Part shown: positions 1 through 8,764 of the stretch, piece by piece
Layout: each line of letters opens with the position of its first letter
Position numbering within the stretch: position 1 is the first letter of the stretch
From: Paenibacillus graminis
GTDB lineage: Bacteria; Bacillota; Bacilli; Paenibacillales; Paenibacillaceae
Direction of reading: 5' to 3'
Length of the DNA: 64,000 nt
Assembly (NCBI RefSeq): GCF_000758705.1
Contig: NZ_CP009287.1
Coordinates: forward strand, 1,736,001 to 1,800,000
Notes under the pieces: generated by a model
Databases searched by the model: none
What the model saw: only the letters and a program-made list of their open reading frames with translations
What the model was told of the DNA's origin: nothing
Translations under genes and position numbers: made by a program

Positions 1-1
1 T

Positions 2-694
2 CACCATGCCCATTGGTCCTACGAAGGGGAAACCTCACCTGAGCATTGGGCGGAACTTGATGAGCTATTCTTGGCATGCAGTACCGGCAAGGCCCAGTCC
101 CCCATTAATATTCTCCAGGAGAAAGTGAAGGATGACGAGAGCCTGTCGCCTGTTGTAGTGGAGTATTCTCCGTCTCCGGTAGCTATGATTAATAACGGCC
201 ATACTATTCAGGTTAATTTGAAGAACCAGGACAACCGGATCACTGTTGAAGGCAAAACATATACCCTGCAGCAGTTTCATTTCCACCTGCCCAGCGAACA
301 TGAGGTGGATGGCAAACATGCGGACATGGAGCTTCATTTTGTACATAAAAATGAAGAAGGCCAGCTTGCGGTGCTGAGTGTACTGATTACTAAAGGTACA
401 GAAAATGCCGGACTGAACAAGCTTTGGTCCTTGCTTCCGAACGAAGAAAGTGAAGAGGAGGTTCCGGTGGGGGGTGACTTCGACATGAATAAGCTGCTTC
501 CGGCAGATCTTCATTCCTTCCGCTACCAGGGATCGCTCACCACGCCGCCATGCACCGAAGGTGTGCAGTGGATCGTCCTGGAAAATCCGGTTCAATGGTC
601 CGGGGAGCAAATTAATCAATATGGCGCTATTTTCCCGCATGATAACCGTCCTGTACAAGCACTCGGGGCCCGGGAAATAGAATCGGATGAGTAG
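2..694 (+). CDS. alpha-class carbonic anhydrase (5' end outside window)
   Basis: Zinc enzyme interconverting CO2 and bicarbonate; alpha-class bacterial members are normally exported. The reading frame is open from base 2, so the start codon and any signal peptide lie upstream of the window; the visible 230 codons begin with HWSYEG, typical of the mature N-terminus. Family marks seen are QSPINI, the zinc-ligand stretch QFHFHLPSEH, the third ligand in ELHFVHKN, and SLTTPPCTEGVQW near the C-terminus. A TTG at 71 could be mistaken for a start, but it falls inside the conserved fold. The gene converges on the SLH phosphoesterase and shares a bidirectional terminator with it. Family assignment is secure; export is inferred. 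Confidence 0.93.
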   Translation, partial: HHAHWSYEGETSPEHWAELDELFLACSTGKAQSPINILQEKVKDDESLSPVVVEYSPSPVAMINNGHTIQVNLKNQDNRITVEGKTYTLQQFHFHLPSEHEVDGKHADMELHFVHKNEEGQLAVLSVLITKGTENAGLNKLWSLLPNEESEEEVPVGGDFDMNKLLPADLHSFRYQGSLTTPPCTEGVQWIVLENPVQWSGEQINQYGAIFPHDNRPVQALGAREIESDE

Positions 695-751
695 GCAGGG
701 GATCACTGGAAGTTCTCCTGGCCAGATTGGCCTTAACCCTCGGCTGAATAC

Positions 752-795
752 AAAAGACCTTCAACTCCACCAAGGCGTGGTTTTGAAGGTCTTTT
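752..795. terminator. bidirectional terminator between convergent genes
   Basis: A 13-bp perfect inverted repeat (AAAAGACCTTCAA at 752-764 with its complement at 783-795) encloses an inner CCAC/GTGG stem. The arms begin with A and end with T runs, so it can terminate the carbonic anhydrase on + and the phosphoesterase on -. Confidence 0.85.
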
Positions 796-822
796 TGTAT
801 GTTATAGAGGTTCTATAGACGT

Positions 823-3800
823 TTAATTAGATAATTGATCCGTTAGAGCTTTGATTTCCGGGTCCAGACAAAGGGCATTCATGATGACGGTCAATGCCTC
901 TGCCCGGGTCGATGATTGGGCAGGGGCGAATTTATCGTTGCCTCTTCCGTTAATTAGCCCGATTTGGGCAGCTCTGGCAATCTGGTCCTTGTTCCACGAA
1001 TGAGCCGTGTCGCTGAAGGTGATGCCGGCTTTTACCGGTGCTGCGCTGTTGAAGTTCACGATCTTGGACAAGATCATAATGATCTCAGAGCGGCTTATTT
1101 CCCGGTTGGGTTTAAAGGTTCCGTCTGGATAACCGGCAATGATCCCATTGGAAGCTAAAACAGCAATCGCTTCTTGGGCCCAATGGGTCTTAACATCACT
1201 CCATTGAAGGGTAGAAGCGTCTGATTTCGCCAGCCCAAATGCTTTGGCAACGACAGCAGCGAATTCCCCTCTGGTGATGGCTTTGTCCGGTCTGAAGGTG
1301 CCATCGGCATAACCGTTGATGACCTTCAGCTTAAGGAAAGCCGATATCGTCCGGGTGCTCCACAGGTCAGCAATGTCCTTAAGAGCAGGTACAGGAACTC
1401 TCCCGTCTTTCCCGGCAATCACGCCCTTTAGTGTGTCTTTTAAGGCTTGGGAGTTTACTCCGGCAGCAAATATGGAACCTTGTGGCGTTTCAACAGGCAC
1501 AGGTTTGGCTGTCGGAACAGGTGTGGGTGCTGCCGTAGGCACCGTGCTTGGCACTGTACTAGGCACCGTGCCCGGATTTGAGCCTGTCCCGGAGCCAGGG
1601 ATCGGGCTAGGGTTCGGACTTGGCGTGTGGCTTGGTGACGGACTTGGATCTGAGCTTGGTAACGGACTTGGTGTCTGGGTTGGACTTGTGCCAGGCTCAG
1701 GTTCAGGCTCTGAGGTTTTAGCCTTTTCAATGGTCAATGCTTGCAGTTGTTCGCCATCGGCCTTTCTGGCTTCAATCACAATCTGATCTTTGCCGACCGT
1801 AATGGCCGAATATACCGGGAAATTGTCATCGTACAGATACTCCAGGTAATCGAACTTGACCGCATCGTAGAATTTCCAGCCGGAGGACCCGCCGGACAGA
1901 TACACCGTGCCTGGGCGGCCATCCTTCACCGGCTGGCCATTCTTCATAGGATAGGTCCAGGCAAGCGCATGATCATGTCCCACCAGCACCAGGTCTACAC
2001 CAAGCTCCTCAAGGACAGGAGCCAGATATTTGGTGACGAGCTCCGGACCGCGTCCATCTTCCGTATGATAAGCAGGCCGGTGGAACATAGCGACCTTCCA
2101 CTTTTGGGAGCTGGCACTTAAATTCTTCCGCAGCCACTCTGCCTGTTTCTGCATGTCCACTTCATCAGCTTCTGAATTGAGCACGATAAAATGAGTATCC
2201 TCATAGTCATACGAATAGGTCAGCTGCTCCTGTCCGGGCATTCCGTTGCCTGGCAGCCCCAAAGCGGTTCTAAATACTTCTTTTCCGCCATTCTTCACAT
2301 CATGATTGCCCATCGCATAGGCAGAAGGTACGCTGCCGCTGTATAGCTGTGTGGCCTTCATGTCCTGTTCCCATTCGCCCATAATACCGCCATCATCGAC
2401 AATATCCCCGCCATGCATCACAAACCGGGTATCCGGGTAGCTGCTAAATGCACTGCTCAGCAAATTTTGATGAATGTGGTAGGCCTCTTCCGTATTATTG
2501 TGAGAATCAGTTACAAATAAGAAGGAAAAGGAGCCCGGAGCTGCTGCTTCTGTAGTAAACCTATGCGGCTCACTCCACAATCCCGGAGATCCCACACGGT
2601 AAATGTATTCTGTACCCGGTAAGAGGCTCTGCAGCATCCCTTTGTGAAACAACGTTTCTCCGACACGGTCGGGAGCCAGCAGAAGCTGCGGTTCCGCCGT
2701 CTGCTCTTTGATATTAGACTGTCCGAAACCAGTGAACTTACTGGCCTCCACATATTGGATCACACCGCTCTCCACACGGGGTGCAGTTTTCCAGACGATG
2801 CTCTGGGTTGTCTTCATATCCTCTGTAACATAGGTTCTTACATATTCAGGCTTATCTGAGCCAAGCTGCGGCACTACGGACAGAGAGAACACCTTGCTGA
2901 CCTTATCCCCATTCACAGCCTGGAGATTAAGCTTCGTTAAGGCCAAAGTTGTCAGACGGGTCTGGACTTCACCCTTAGCGTCCGTCAGGCCCCATCCATC
3001 CTTGAGGAGCTTTGCATGAATAGCGGCAGTGGCAATCCAGCCTGTTGCTTTGCCGACCGGCAGTAGAATTTCGGTATATTCCCCGCGGGTAACTCCATTC
3101 GAATAGAATTGTTCGCCTTGGGTGGCGGAAGTGAGCTTGGCCGAAGCGGGATCAGCATCCGCATAGACATCAGCCGTAACCGGCTTCACCTCAGCGAAAT
3201 ACTGAGGAAAAAGAGGATCGGACGGGATGATGGACACCCCTTCGACCGGCACTCCTGCATCATCTGTGACACGGAGGGTGCTTTTCGTATGGAGGGAGCT
3301 CCCTTTTACAGTGAGTACGTAAGGAAAACCAATTGTATACCGGTGGGGGGCAGCCAGCGCATAGACAGCTTCACCTACGCTCACTCGAAAACTGCCGTCG
3401 CTCATCACGATGGATTTGAAGGCCTCGCCGCGCTCCATTTTGGCACTGGGTTTTACGGCCACATTCAATAGCGCAATGGTCCCGTCCGCCGCCAAGGAAT
3501 CCTTGCTCAGTCCGGCAAGCTGCAGCCGGTACTGTCCTTTTACAGGGTCGATCTCATTCTGCGTAACGGACGATGCCGCTGCCTTAGGTTCAGCGGTGGT
3601 GATTTCCAACGTCTGGGGATCGTATTGAAGCTCGGCATAGGCATTTTGTAAATCAACAGCATTTTTGATCTGAAGCTTCAATGGGAACGTCTTGTTGCTG
3701 ATAACCTCTGTGGGGGCGTCCAGGTGATATTGAATTCCGTCTTGTATAAAAAAGGTGCTGCTGCTCTCGGCGCGGTTGCCGGATCTGTCATATACGGCCG

Positions 3801-4668
3801 ACTGGACGGTATGATAGCCTCCTGCCAGCGGAGTGGAAGGCTGGTAGGAAATGAGGCCGCTGGCAGCTTCGTACTCAGGCTGTACAGGATGCCCATCCAG
3901 ATTCAACGTAACTGAGCCGGGATCAATGCCTGTTTGTGCATCTGTGGCCGCAAGCTGAATGTGGGGTGAGTTCGTATGGATGACTGCTTCATTAGCCGGA
4001 GAAAGTACATCCAGTGTCGGGACGCCCATATCTTCATTAGGGTCCTGCCCATAGACCAGGCGGACGTCATCGACCCATACGGTCCCTTTATTTTTCTTCT
4101 CAAAAATGGATTGTTCAATCCGCATGTAGATTTCCAGCTGGATAGGACCTACTTTATTTTGGGGGATTTCACCCTCAATGTATTTCCAGCCCGTCCAGTC
4201 CACGCCAACGTTCTCGTCCAAATATTCCACCTCAAAGGACTTGCCGTTGCCGTCCCTGAGCTTGCTGAAGATGAGATGTCCATCGTTATTGCCATACACC
4301 CACATCCCGATTTTTTGGGGAAGGCCGGTGACCGGATAAGGAGCTGCAGGGCCTACATATACATAGGAGGGGTTTTCCTTAACGCCAATGTAATCATAAT
4401 CCAGACGTACGGAATTATTTCCTGAGCGGACATGCCGGGGATCGGATTCCAGGCTCATGGCGCCTGCGAAATTCCTTTTTTGCACCAGCACGTTATCGCT
4501 CAGGTTATTCTCGAAATCCTCGATGACTACGGTACTCGGGAGGGGCGGGTCAGCAGCAATGAGGCCTGCCGGTTGCAGGGTGCTTACGATAACGGTGAGG
4601 AGTAGGAGGAGCATTGTTGCTCTCGAGGATATAAATTTATACCTTCGGCGAATACGTTTTCTGAACAT
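823..4668 (-). CDS. SLH-domain cell-surface metallophosphoesterase
   Basis: Predicted exported phosphoesterase held on the cell wall by S-layer-homology repeats. I start it at the ATG at 4668, preceded by GGGAGAG; an in-frame ATG 33 bases upstream lacks such a site. From this start (about 1281 aa): an Arg-rich and hydrophobic signal peptide (1-40), a carbohydrate-binding-like sandwich (about 46-200), Ig-like and cohesin-like regions (about 220-450), a purple-acid-phosphatase-like fibronectin segment, then a calcineurin-type phosphoesterase (about 710-960) with TDSH, GDIVDDG, GNHD and GHDH metal motifs. A Pro/Ser/Thr linker (about 985-1060) leads to three SLH repeats with FRPD, FKPN and FAPA turns. 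Substrate unknown: phosphomonoesters, nucleotides or phosphodiesters are all possible. Monocistronic. Confidence 0.9.
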   Translation of the reverse strand: MFRKRIRRRYKFISSRATMLLLLLTVIVSTLQPAGLIAADPPLPSTVVIEDFENNLSDNVLVQKRNFAGAMSLESDPRHVRSGNNSVRLDYDYIGVKENPSYVYVGPAAPYPVTGLPQKIGMWVYGNNDGHLIFSKLRDGNGKSFEVEYLDENVGVDWTGWKYIEGEIPQNKVGPIQLEIYMRIEQSIFEKKNKGTVWVDDVRLVYGQDPNEDMGVPTLDVLSPANEAVIHTNSPHIQLAATDAQTGIDPGSVTLNLDGHPVQPEYEAASGLISYQPSTPLAGGYHTVQSAVYDRSGNRAESSSTFFIQDGIQYHLDAPTEVISNKTFPLKLQIKNAVDLQNAYAELQYDPQTLEITTAEPKAAASSVTQNEIDPVKGQYRLQLAGLSKDSLAADGTIALLNVAVKPSAKMERGEAFKSIVMSDGSFRVSVGEAVYALAAPHRYTIGFPYVLTVKGSSLHTKSTLRVTDDAGVPVEGVSIIPSDPLFPQYFAEVKPVTADVYADADPASAKLTSATQGEQFYSNGVTRGEYTEILLPVGKATGWIATAAIHAKLLKDGWGLTDAKGEVQTRLTTLALTKLNLQAVNGDKVSKVFSLSVVPQLGSDKPEYVRTYVTEDMKTTQSIVWKTAPRVESGVIQYVEASKFTGFGQSNIKEQTAEPQLLLAPDRVGETLFHKGMLQSLLPGTEYIYRVGSPGLWSEPHRFTTEAAAPGSFSFLFVTDSHNNTEEAYHIHQNLLSSAFSSYPDTRFVMHGGDIVDDGGIMGEWEQDMKATQLYSGSVPSAYAMGNHDVKNGGKEVFRTALGLPGNGMPGQEQLTYSYDYEDTHFIVLNSEADEVDMQKQAEWLRKNLSASSQKWKVAMFHRPAYHTEDGRGPELVTKYLAPVLEELGVDLVLVGHDHALAWTYPMKNGQPVKDGRPGTVYLSGGSSGWKFYDAVKFDYLEYLYDDNFPVYSAITVGKDQIVIEARKADGEQLQALTIEKAKTSEPEPEPGTSPTQTPSPLPSSDPSPSPSHTPSPNPSPIPGSGTGSNPGTVPSTVPSTVPTAAPTPVPTAKPVPVETPQGSIFAAGVNSQALKDTLKGVIAGKDGRVPVPALKDIADLWSTRTISAFLKLKVINGYADGTFRPDKAITRGEFAAVVAKAFGLAKSDASTLQWSDVKTHWAQEAIAVLASNGIIAGYPDGTFKPNREISRSEIIMILSKIVNFNSAAPVKAGITFSDTAHSWNKDQIARAAQIGLINGRGNDKFAPAQSSTRAEALTVIMNALCLDPEIKALTDQLSN

Positions 4669-4782
4669 GGTTTTCTCTCCCTCTGCGTTTACAAGATTCA
4701 TATTATGAGAAATTATAAAGCCGATCTGTGCTGATAGTATTAATTTAAAGAATTAACTATGTAAATAATCAGGGGAGAGGGC

Positions 4783-5619
4783 CTAGCTTTTTTTTCCGTA
4801 TTGGCCGGGGGTGTGGCCCGTGAAATTCTTGAAGGTACGGATGAAATTGGCGTAATCATTGAAGCCGGACAGATAGCAGGTGTCAGATACCGAGTTGCCG
4901 GCGGTGAGGAGCTGCTTGGCTAAGGTTATTTTTTTCAACAGGACATAACGGTAGAGGGTTCCTCCGGTCTGCTGTTTGAACAGATGGCTCAGATAATACT
5001 TATCTACGGAAAGTTCCTCAGCAATCCCCTCCAGCGAAAGGGCCAGATGCAGATGGTTATCAATATAGGTCATGGCCGACTGAATCAGTGTGGAGATCAG
5101 ACTGGGAACCGCCGCAAAGCTGCGGCTGTACAGATCGTTAACCTGCACCAGCAGCTGAATCAGATAAGTGAGCGCCAGAATGTCGCTGCCGTACCGCGGA
5201 TGCTTCAGGATATCGATGAGACGGAATGCCAGTCCGGTAAAAGCTTCAAGCTGTGCCTTATCCATCTCCGAAAGGTTATGTTCTCCGGTCTGACGGTTCT
5301 GGAAGCAGGCGAGCAGATTCGTGTCAGCGGTGCAAAAAGGGTAAACCAGAGGAGCTTTGAAGTGGATCGTAATCCGTTCATAGGGCTCCGGGGACCGGTT
5401 GATGATTTTATGGATTTCATGATTGTTGAAGATTAGAACATTTCCGGGACTCAGAGGATAGCTGTACTGTTCCACAAAACAGTTCACCTGCCCGCCCAGG
5501 AACAGAAAGATTTCATAATGGTCATGAATGTGAAAATCCTTGGTGGGAGAGGTCGGGGAATTGCCGATTTCCGCCAGGATATCACCATGGAACTGCTGAT
5601 AATATTGGGCATGCTTCAT
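4783..5619 (-). CDS. AraC-family transcriptional regulator
   Basis: DNA-binding regulator of about 278 aa. The N-terminal half is a cupin-like effector domain (HIHDHYEIFLFLGG, then SPGNVLIFNNHEIHKI); the C-terminal 90 residues hold the two AraC helix-turn-helix units, ending SGFNDYANFIRTFKNFTG. The start is the ATG at 5619, 8 bases after GAAGGTGG; an upstream in-frame GTG overlaps that site and is less likely. It is transcribed divergently from the DUF2264 / heparinase-like / GH88 operon, and the space between carries three copies of TTATCGCAA, so it probably controls that operon and itself. The inducer is likely an oligouronide or other breakdown sugar (inference). Confidence 0.9.
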   Translation of the reverse strand: MKHAQYYQQFHGDILAEIGNSPTSPTKDFHIHDHYEIFLFLGGQVNCFVEQYSYPLSPGNVLIFNNHEIHKIINRSPEPYERITIHFKAPLVYPFCTADTNLLACFQNRQTGEHNLSEMDKAQLEAFTGLAFRLIDILKHPRYGSDILALTYLIQLLVQVNDLYSRSFAAVPSLISTLIQSAMTYIDNHLHLALSLEGIAEELSVDKYYLSHLFKQQTGGTLYRYVLLKKITLAKQLLTAGNSVSDTCYLSGFNDYANFIRTFKNFTGHTPGQYGKKS

Positions 5620-5640
5620 ATCGTAGACCACCTTCGGAAT

Positions 5641-5692
5641 TTATCGCAATAAACGCAACAAATCATTAATTATCGCAAAGACATTGCGATAA
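5641..5692. promoter_or_regulatory. TTATCGCAA operator array
   Basis: TTATCGCAA occurs at 5641-5649 and again 29 bases later at 5670-5678. Its inverse TTGCGATAA follows at 5684-5692 after a 5-base spacer. The result is one direct copy plus a near-perfect 9-bp inverted repeat, located between the divergent AraC gene and the polysaccharide operon. This is the arrangement expected for AraC-family half-sites; the binding protein is inferred from position. Confidence 0.7.
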
Positions 5693-5711
5693 CATAAAAC
5701 TAAACTATAAA
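5684..5711 (+). promoter_or_regulatory. putative promoter of the DUF2264-heparinase-GH88 operon
   Basis: TTGCGA (5684-5689) and TATAAA (5706-5711) are separated by 16 bases. The -35 box lies inside the right arm of the TTATCGCAA inverted repeat, so occupancy of the operator would directly affect polymerase. Confidence 0.5.
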
Positions 5712-5757
5712 TGAAGTTTAGACAATCCAGAAGAGTGAAGCCATGGAGGATTTGAAG

Positions 5758-6897
5758 ATGAACGGTAAGGAACAGCGTAAATATTGGCTGGATACGATGC
5801 TGCTGATCGGTGCTCCGGTGCTGGAAGCATTGAAGCGGAGGACACTTACGAAAACGCTGCCGGTGGAATTCCATAGCGGCCGGGGCGGGTTCGCGCCGCT
5901 TGAAGCTTTTGCCCGGCTGGCCTGCGGGATGGCGCCCTGGCTGGAGCTGGAAGGCCTTGAGGGTGAAGAAGAAAAGCTTAGAGGTTATTACGCTAAGCTG
6001 ATGCTGGAAGCGCTTGATGCGGCTACGGACCCGGAATCTGCGGATGTTATGGATTTTGAGGCGGAGGGCCAGCCGCTGGTCGATGCGGCTTTTCTGGCGC
6101 ATGCGCTGGTGCGCGCACCAAAGCGCCTGGCCTCTCAGCTGAATGAACGCGTCAGGGGCAACGTGATTGCGGCATTAAAAAAGACCCGGCGGACGGCCCC
6201 CAGCGGCAGCAACTGGCTGCTGTTCAGCGCAATGGTGGAAGCAGCTCTATACATTCTCGGCGATCCGGAATACGACCGGATGCGGGTAGGTTATGCAGTC
6301 CATATGTTCATGGACTGGTATAAAGGCGACGGAGTATACGGGGACGGCAAAGATTTTCGCTGGGATTATTACAACAGCTTTGTTATTCAGCCGATGCTCG
6401 TGGATGTGATTACCCTTTTTGAGCAGGATTCGGCGCATTATCCCCAATTGAAGCCTCTGGTTATGCAGCGGGCCCGGCGGTATGCCACTGTGCTTGAGCG
6501 GATGATCGCACCGGACGGGACTTATCCGTTCCTTGGACGTTCCATCGTGTACCGCTTCGGGGCGTTTCAGCTGCTCGCGCAGGCGGCGCTTCAGCATTTC
6601 CTTGAAGAATCCCTGCAGCCTGCACAGGTTCGCTGTGCCCTGACGGCTGTGATCAAGCGGATTATGGAGTTCCCGGGCAACCTGGATGAGAACGGCTGGC
6701 TGCGCCCGGGTGTATACGGCTATCAGCCGGAGCTGGCAGAGAGCTATATCAATACAGGCAGCTTGTACTTGTGCGCAACCGTATTTCTTCCGCTGGGGCT
6801 GCTGCCTGAAGATTCATTCTGGAGCGGGGAGAATCAGAATTGGACTTCACGGCAAATTGCTGCAGGTGAGAATGTTATACGCGATCATGCTTTGTAA
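5758..6897 (+). CDS. DUF2264 domain-containing protein
   Basis: About 379 aa, cytoplasmic (no signal peptide), covering a single DUF2264 domain, a family predicted to form an alpha/alpha-barrel and found in bacterial polysaccharide-degradation loci; its reaction is not established. Recognisable stretches are FHSGRGGFAPLEAFARL, the central KDFRWDYYNSFVIQP and FLGRSIVYRFGAF. The ATG at 5758 is chosen because GGAGGA precedes it by 8 bases; an ATG at 5743 overlaps that site. It is the first gene of a tight operon with a heparinase II/III-like protein and a GH88 hydrolase, so a role in processing uronic-acid-containing oligosaccharides is inferred from context. Confidence 0.88.
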   Translation: MNGKEQRKYWLDTMLLIGAPVLEALKRRTLTKTLPVEFHSGRGGFAPLEAFARLACGMAPWLELEGLEGEEEKLRGYYAKLMLEALDAATDPESADVMDFEAEGQPLVDAAFLAHALVRAPKRLASQLNERVRGNVIAALKKTRRTAPSGSNWLLFSAMVEAALYILGDPEYDRMRVGYAVHMFMDWYKGDGVYGDGKDFRWDYYNSFVIQPMLVDVITLFEQDSAHYPQLKPLVMQRARRYATVLERMIAPDGTYPFLGRSIVYRFGAFQLLAQAALQHFLEESLQPAQVRCALTAVIKRIMEFPGNLDENGWLRPGVYGYQPELAESYINTGSLYLCATVFLPLGLLPEDSFWSGENQNWTSRQIAAGENVIRDHAL

Positions 6898-6928
6898 TTC
6901 TTAAGCTACTAAGAAGGGGAGAGCAGAT

Positions 6929-8743
6929 ATGAATCAACAGGAATTGCTTGATATCCTCCGGGAGGCTGGTCCGCTGCAGGCGAGCCACTATTATCCGCAG
7001 GGGGATCAGGATACTTTCTGGAAGCGGGCAGCAGAGTCCGGCGAATGGAAGGAGAGTATCTCTGAAATCCGGGCGGAGGGTCTGCGGCTGGAAGCTCTGG
7101 ACATCCCGGAGCTGGCGTATTCCCTGTTCACGGCCTTTGCGCGTACAGGCTCCAGGCTGGAGTATGAACGGGTCTACTTCGAACGGAGAAGAAGGCTGAA
7201 TACGTATGCTCTGCTTGTTCTGCTGGAGCCGGAGAATCCGGGATATCTGAGGGGGCTGGAGGATATCCTGTGGTCTATCTGCGGGGAGTACACCTGGTGT
7301 CTTCCTGCCCATTTGCCTCCGGATTTTGCGGTCACGGAGATCGGACGGTTTATTGATCTGTTTTCGGCTGAGACCGGTTTTACCTTAAGCGAAATATCGT
7401 TACTTCTGGGCGGGCGGCTGCCGCCGCTGCTGCGTTCCCGGATCTCGGCTGAAGTGGAACGCAGAATATTCCGGCCTTTTCTGGAAGACGGCCCTTATCA
7501 CTGGGAGACCGTCACACATAACTGGTCTGCTGTCTGTGCAGGATCGATCGGGGCAGCGGCTATGCTGGCCCTGGATGACCCGGCTCAGCTGAGCCGGATT
7601 CTGCACAAGACGGAACGCAGCATGCACTTCTATCTGGAGGGCTTCGGGGAGGATGGAGCGTGTGCGGAGGGGCTTGGCTACTGGAATTACGGATTCGGAT
7701 ATTTCACGTATTACAGCGATCTTCTGCGGGCCAGAAGCGGAGGGAAGCTGGACTGGTTCCAATGTGACAAGGTCCGCAGCATCGCCGCGTTCCAGCAGAA
7801 ATGCTTCATCGGCGGCAGCCTTGTAGCGAATTTCTCTGATTCGACGCCCCGGGTCCGCGTACATATGGGCCTGTCCCATTATCTGGCGGATAAATATTCC
7901 GGTGTCGAATTTCCTCCGGCGCAGCTTCGTGCCCCTTATACAGAGGATCATTGCAGCCGCTGGGCTCCGGTACTGCGCAATCTAATCTGGACAAGGCAGG
8001 CCAGGGTTGCGCAGGAGTGGGCTGCCGCCAGCTTTTATCTTCCTGATGTTGCCTGGATCGTTGCCCGGCACGGTTCTCCCGGGAAGGTCTTTGGCTTCGC
8101 CGCCAAGGGCGGGCATAACGATGAACCGCATAATCATAATGATCTGGGCCATTTCATTCTGGCCGGCGGCGGGGAAATCTACGCCGCGGACCTTGGAAGC
8201 GGAGAGTACACGGCGGATTATTTCGGCAAAGGCCGTTACCAGTATGACTGCAACGGTTCCCAGGGTCATTCGGTGCCGATTATCAGCGGCCGGTACCAGA
8301 GTGCTGGGCCGGAGTATGCCGCTGCAGTGCTGTATGCCGCCGCTGGGACGGACAGGGACGAGCTAAAGCTGGAGTTGTCTAAGGCTTATGAAACGGAAGG
8401 CCTGAAGTCACTGGTCCGTACTCTGGTATGGCACAAGGAGGAACTCCCCCGTTTGGAGCTGTGTGACGAGTACCTGTATGAGGGGGCGCCGGAGAGCTGG
8501 ACCGAGCGGTTCGTAACCTGGCGGCAGCCGGAACTCCTCCGGCCCGGCATCGTTCTGCTGCCGGGAAGTGATGGCGGCAGAGTAGAAGTACATTATGATG
8601 ATAAGCTGGTGGAACCCGAATTTACGCTGCGTGAGTACCGTGATCATTACGGCCGGGAGACGGTCTGGCATACGCTGGATTTTCATGTGCTGCGGCCCGG
8701 CTCTGAGGGCAGATTTGTATTCACATTTCAGTTCCTATCATAG
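6929..8743 (+). CDS. heparinase II/III-like polysaccharide lyase
   Basis: 604 aa, no signal peptide, so probably acting on imported oligosaccharides. The N-terminal two thirds is alpha-helical (the toroid of this lyase fold). The C-terminal part starts near residue 370 and carries the heparinase II/III signature: GHNDEPHNHNDLGHF followed by YDCNGSQGHSVP. The family cleaves uronate-containing glycans by beta-elimination, leaving a 4,5-unsaturated uronic acid at the new end. The gene follows DUF2264 by about 30 bases with a good site (GGGGAGAG) and is followed 21 bases later by a GH88 gene, whose family removes just that unsaturated residue. The actual polysaccharide cannot be told from sequence. 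Confidence 0.87.
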   Translation: MNQQELLDILREAGPLQASHYYPQGDQDTFWKRAAESGEWKESISEIRAEGLRLEALDIPELAYSLFTAFARTGSRLEYERVYFERRRRLNTYALLVLLEPENPGYLRGLEDILWSICGEYTWCLPAHLPPDFAVTEIGRFIDLFSAETGFTLSEISLLLGGRLPPLLRSRISAEVERRIFRPFLEDGPYHWETVTHNWSAVCAGSIGAAAMLALDDPAQLSRILHKTERSMHFYLEGFGEDGACAEGLGYWNYGFGYFTYYSDLLRARSGGKLDWFQCDKVRSIAAFQQKCFIGGSLVANFSDSTPRVRVHMGLSHYLADKYSGVEFPPAQLRAPYTEDHCSRWAPVLRNLIWTRQARVAQEWAAASFYLPDVAWIVARHGSPGKVFGFAAKGGHNDEPHNHNDLGHFILAGGGEIYAADLGSGEYTADYFGKGRYQYDCNGSQGHSVPIISGRYQSAGPEYAAAVLYAAAGTDRDELKLELSKAYETEGLKSLVRTLVWHKEELPRLELCDEYLYEGAPESWTERFVTWRQPELLRPGIVLLPGSDGGRVEVHYDDKLVEPEFTLREYRDHYGRETVWHTLDFHVLRPGSEGRFVFTFQFLS

Positions 8744-8764
8744 AGGAATGGCGGTGGCTGAATT

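Noticed and set aside
1500..1710. Short tandem repeats resembling a minisatellite
   Set aside because: They encode the low-complexity Pro-Ser-Thr linker between catalytic and SLH domains and need no separate explanation.
1316..1786. Open frame on + rich in Gly and Val opposite the phosphoesterase
   Set aside because: It is the antisense of the Pro/Ser/Thr linker codons; its repeats mirror that linker and there is no ribosome binding site.
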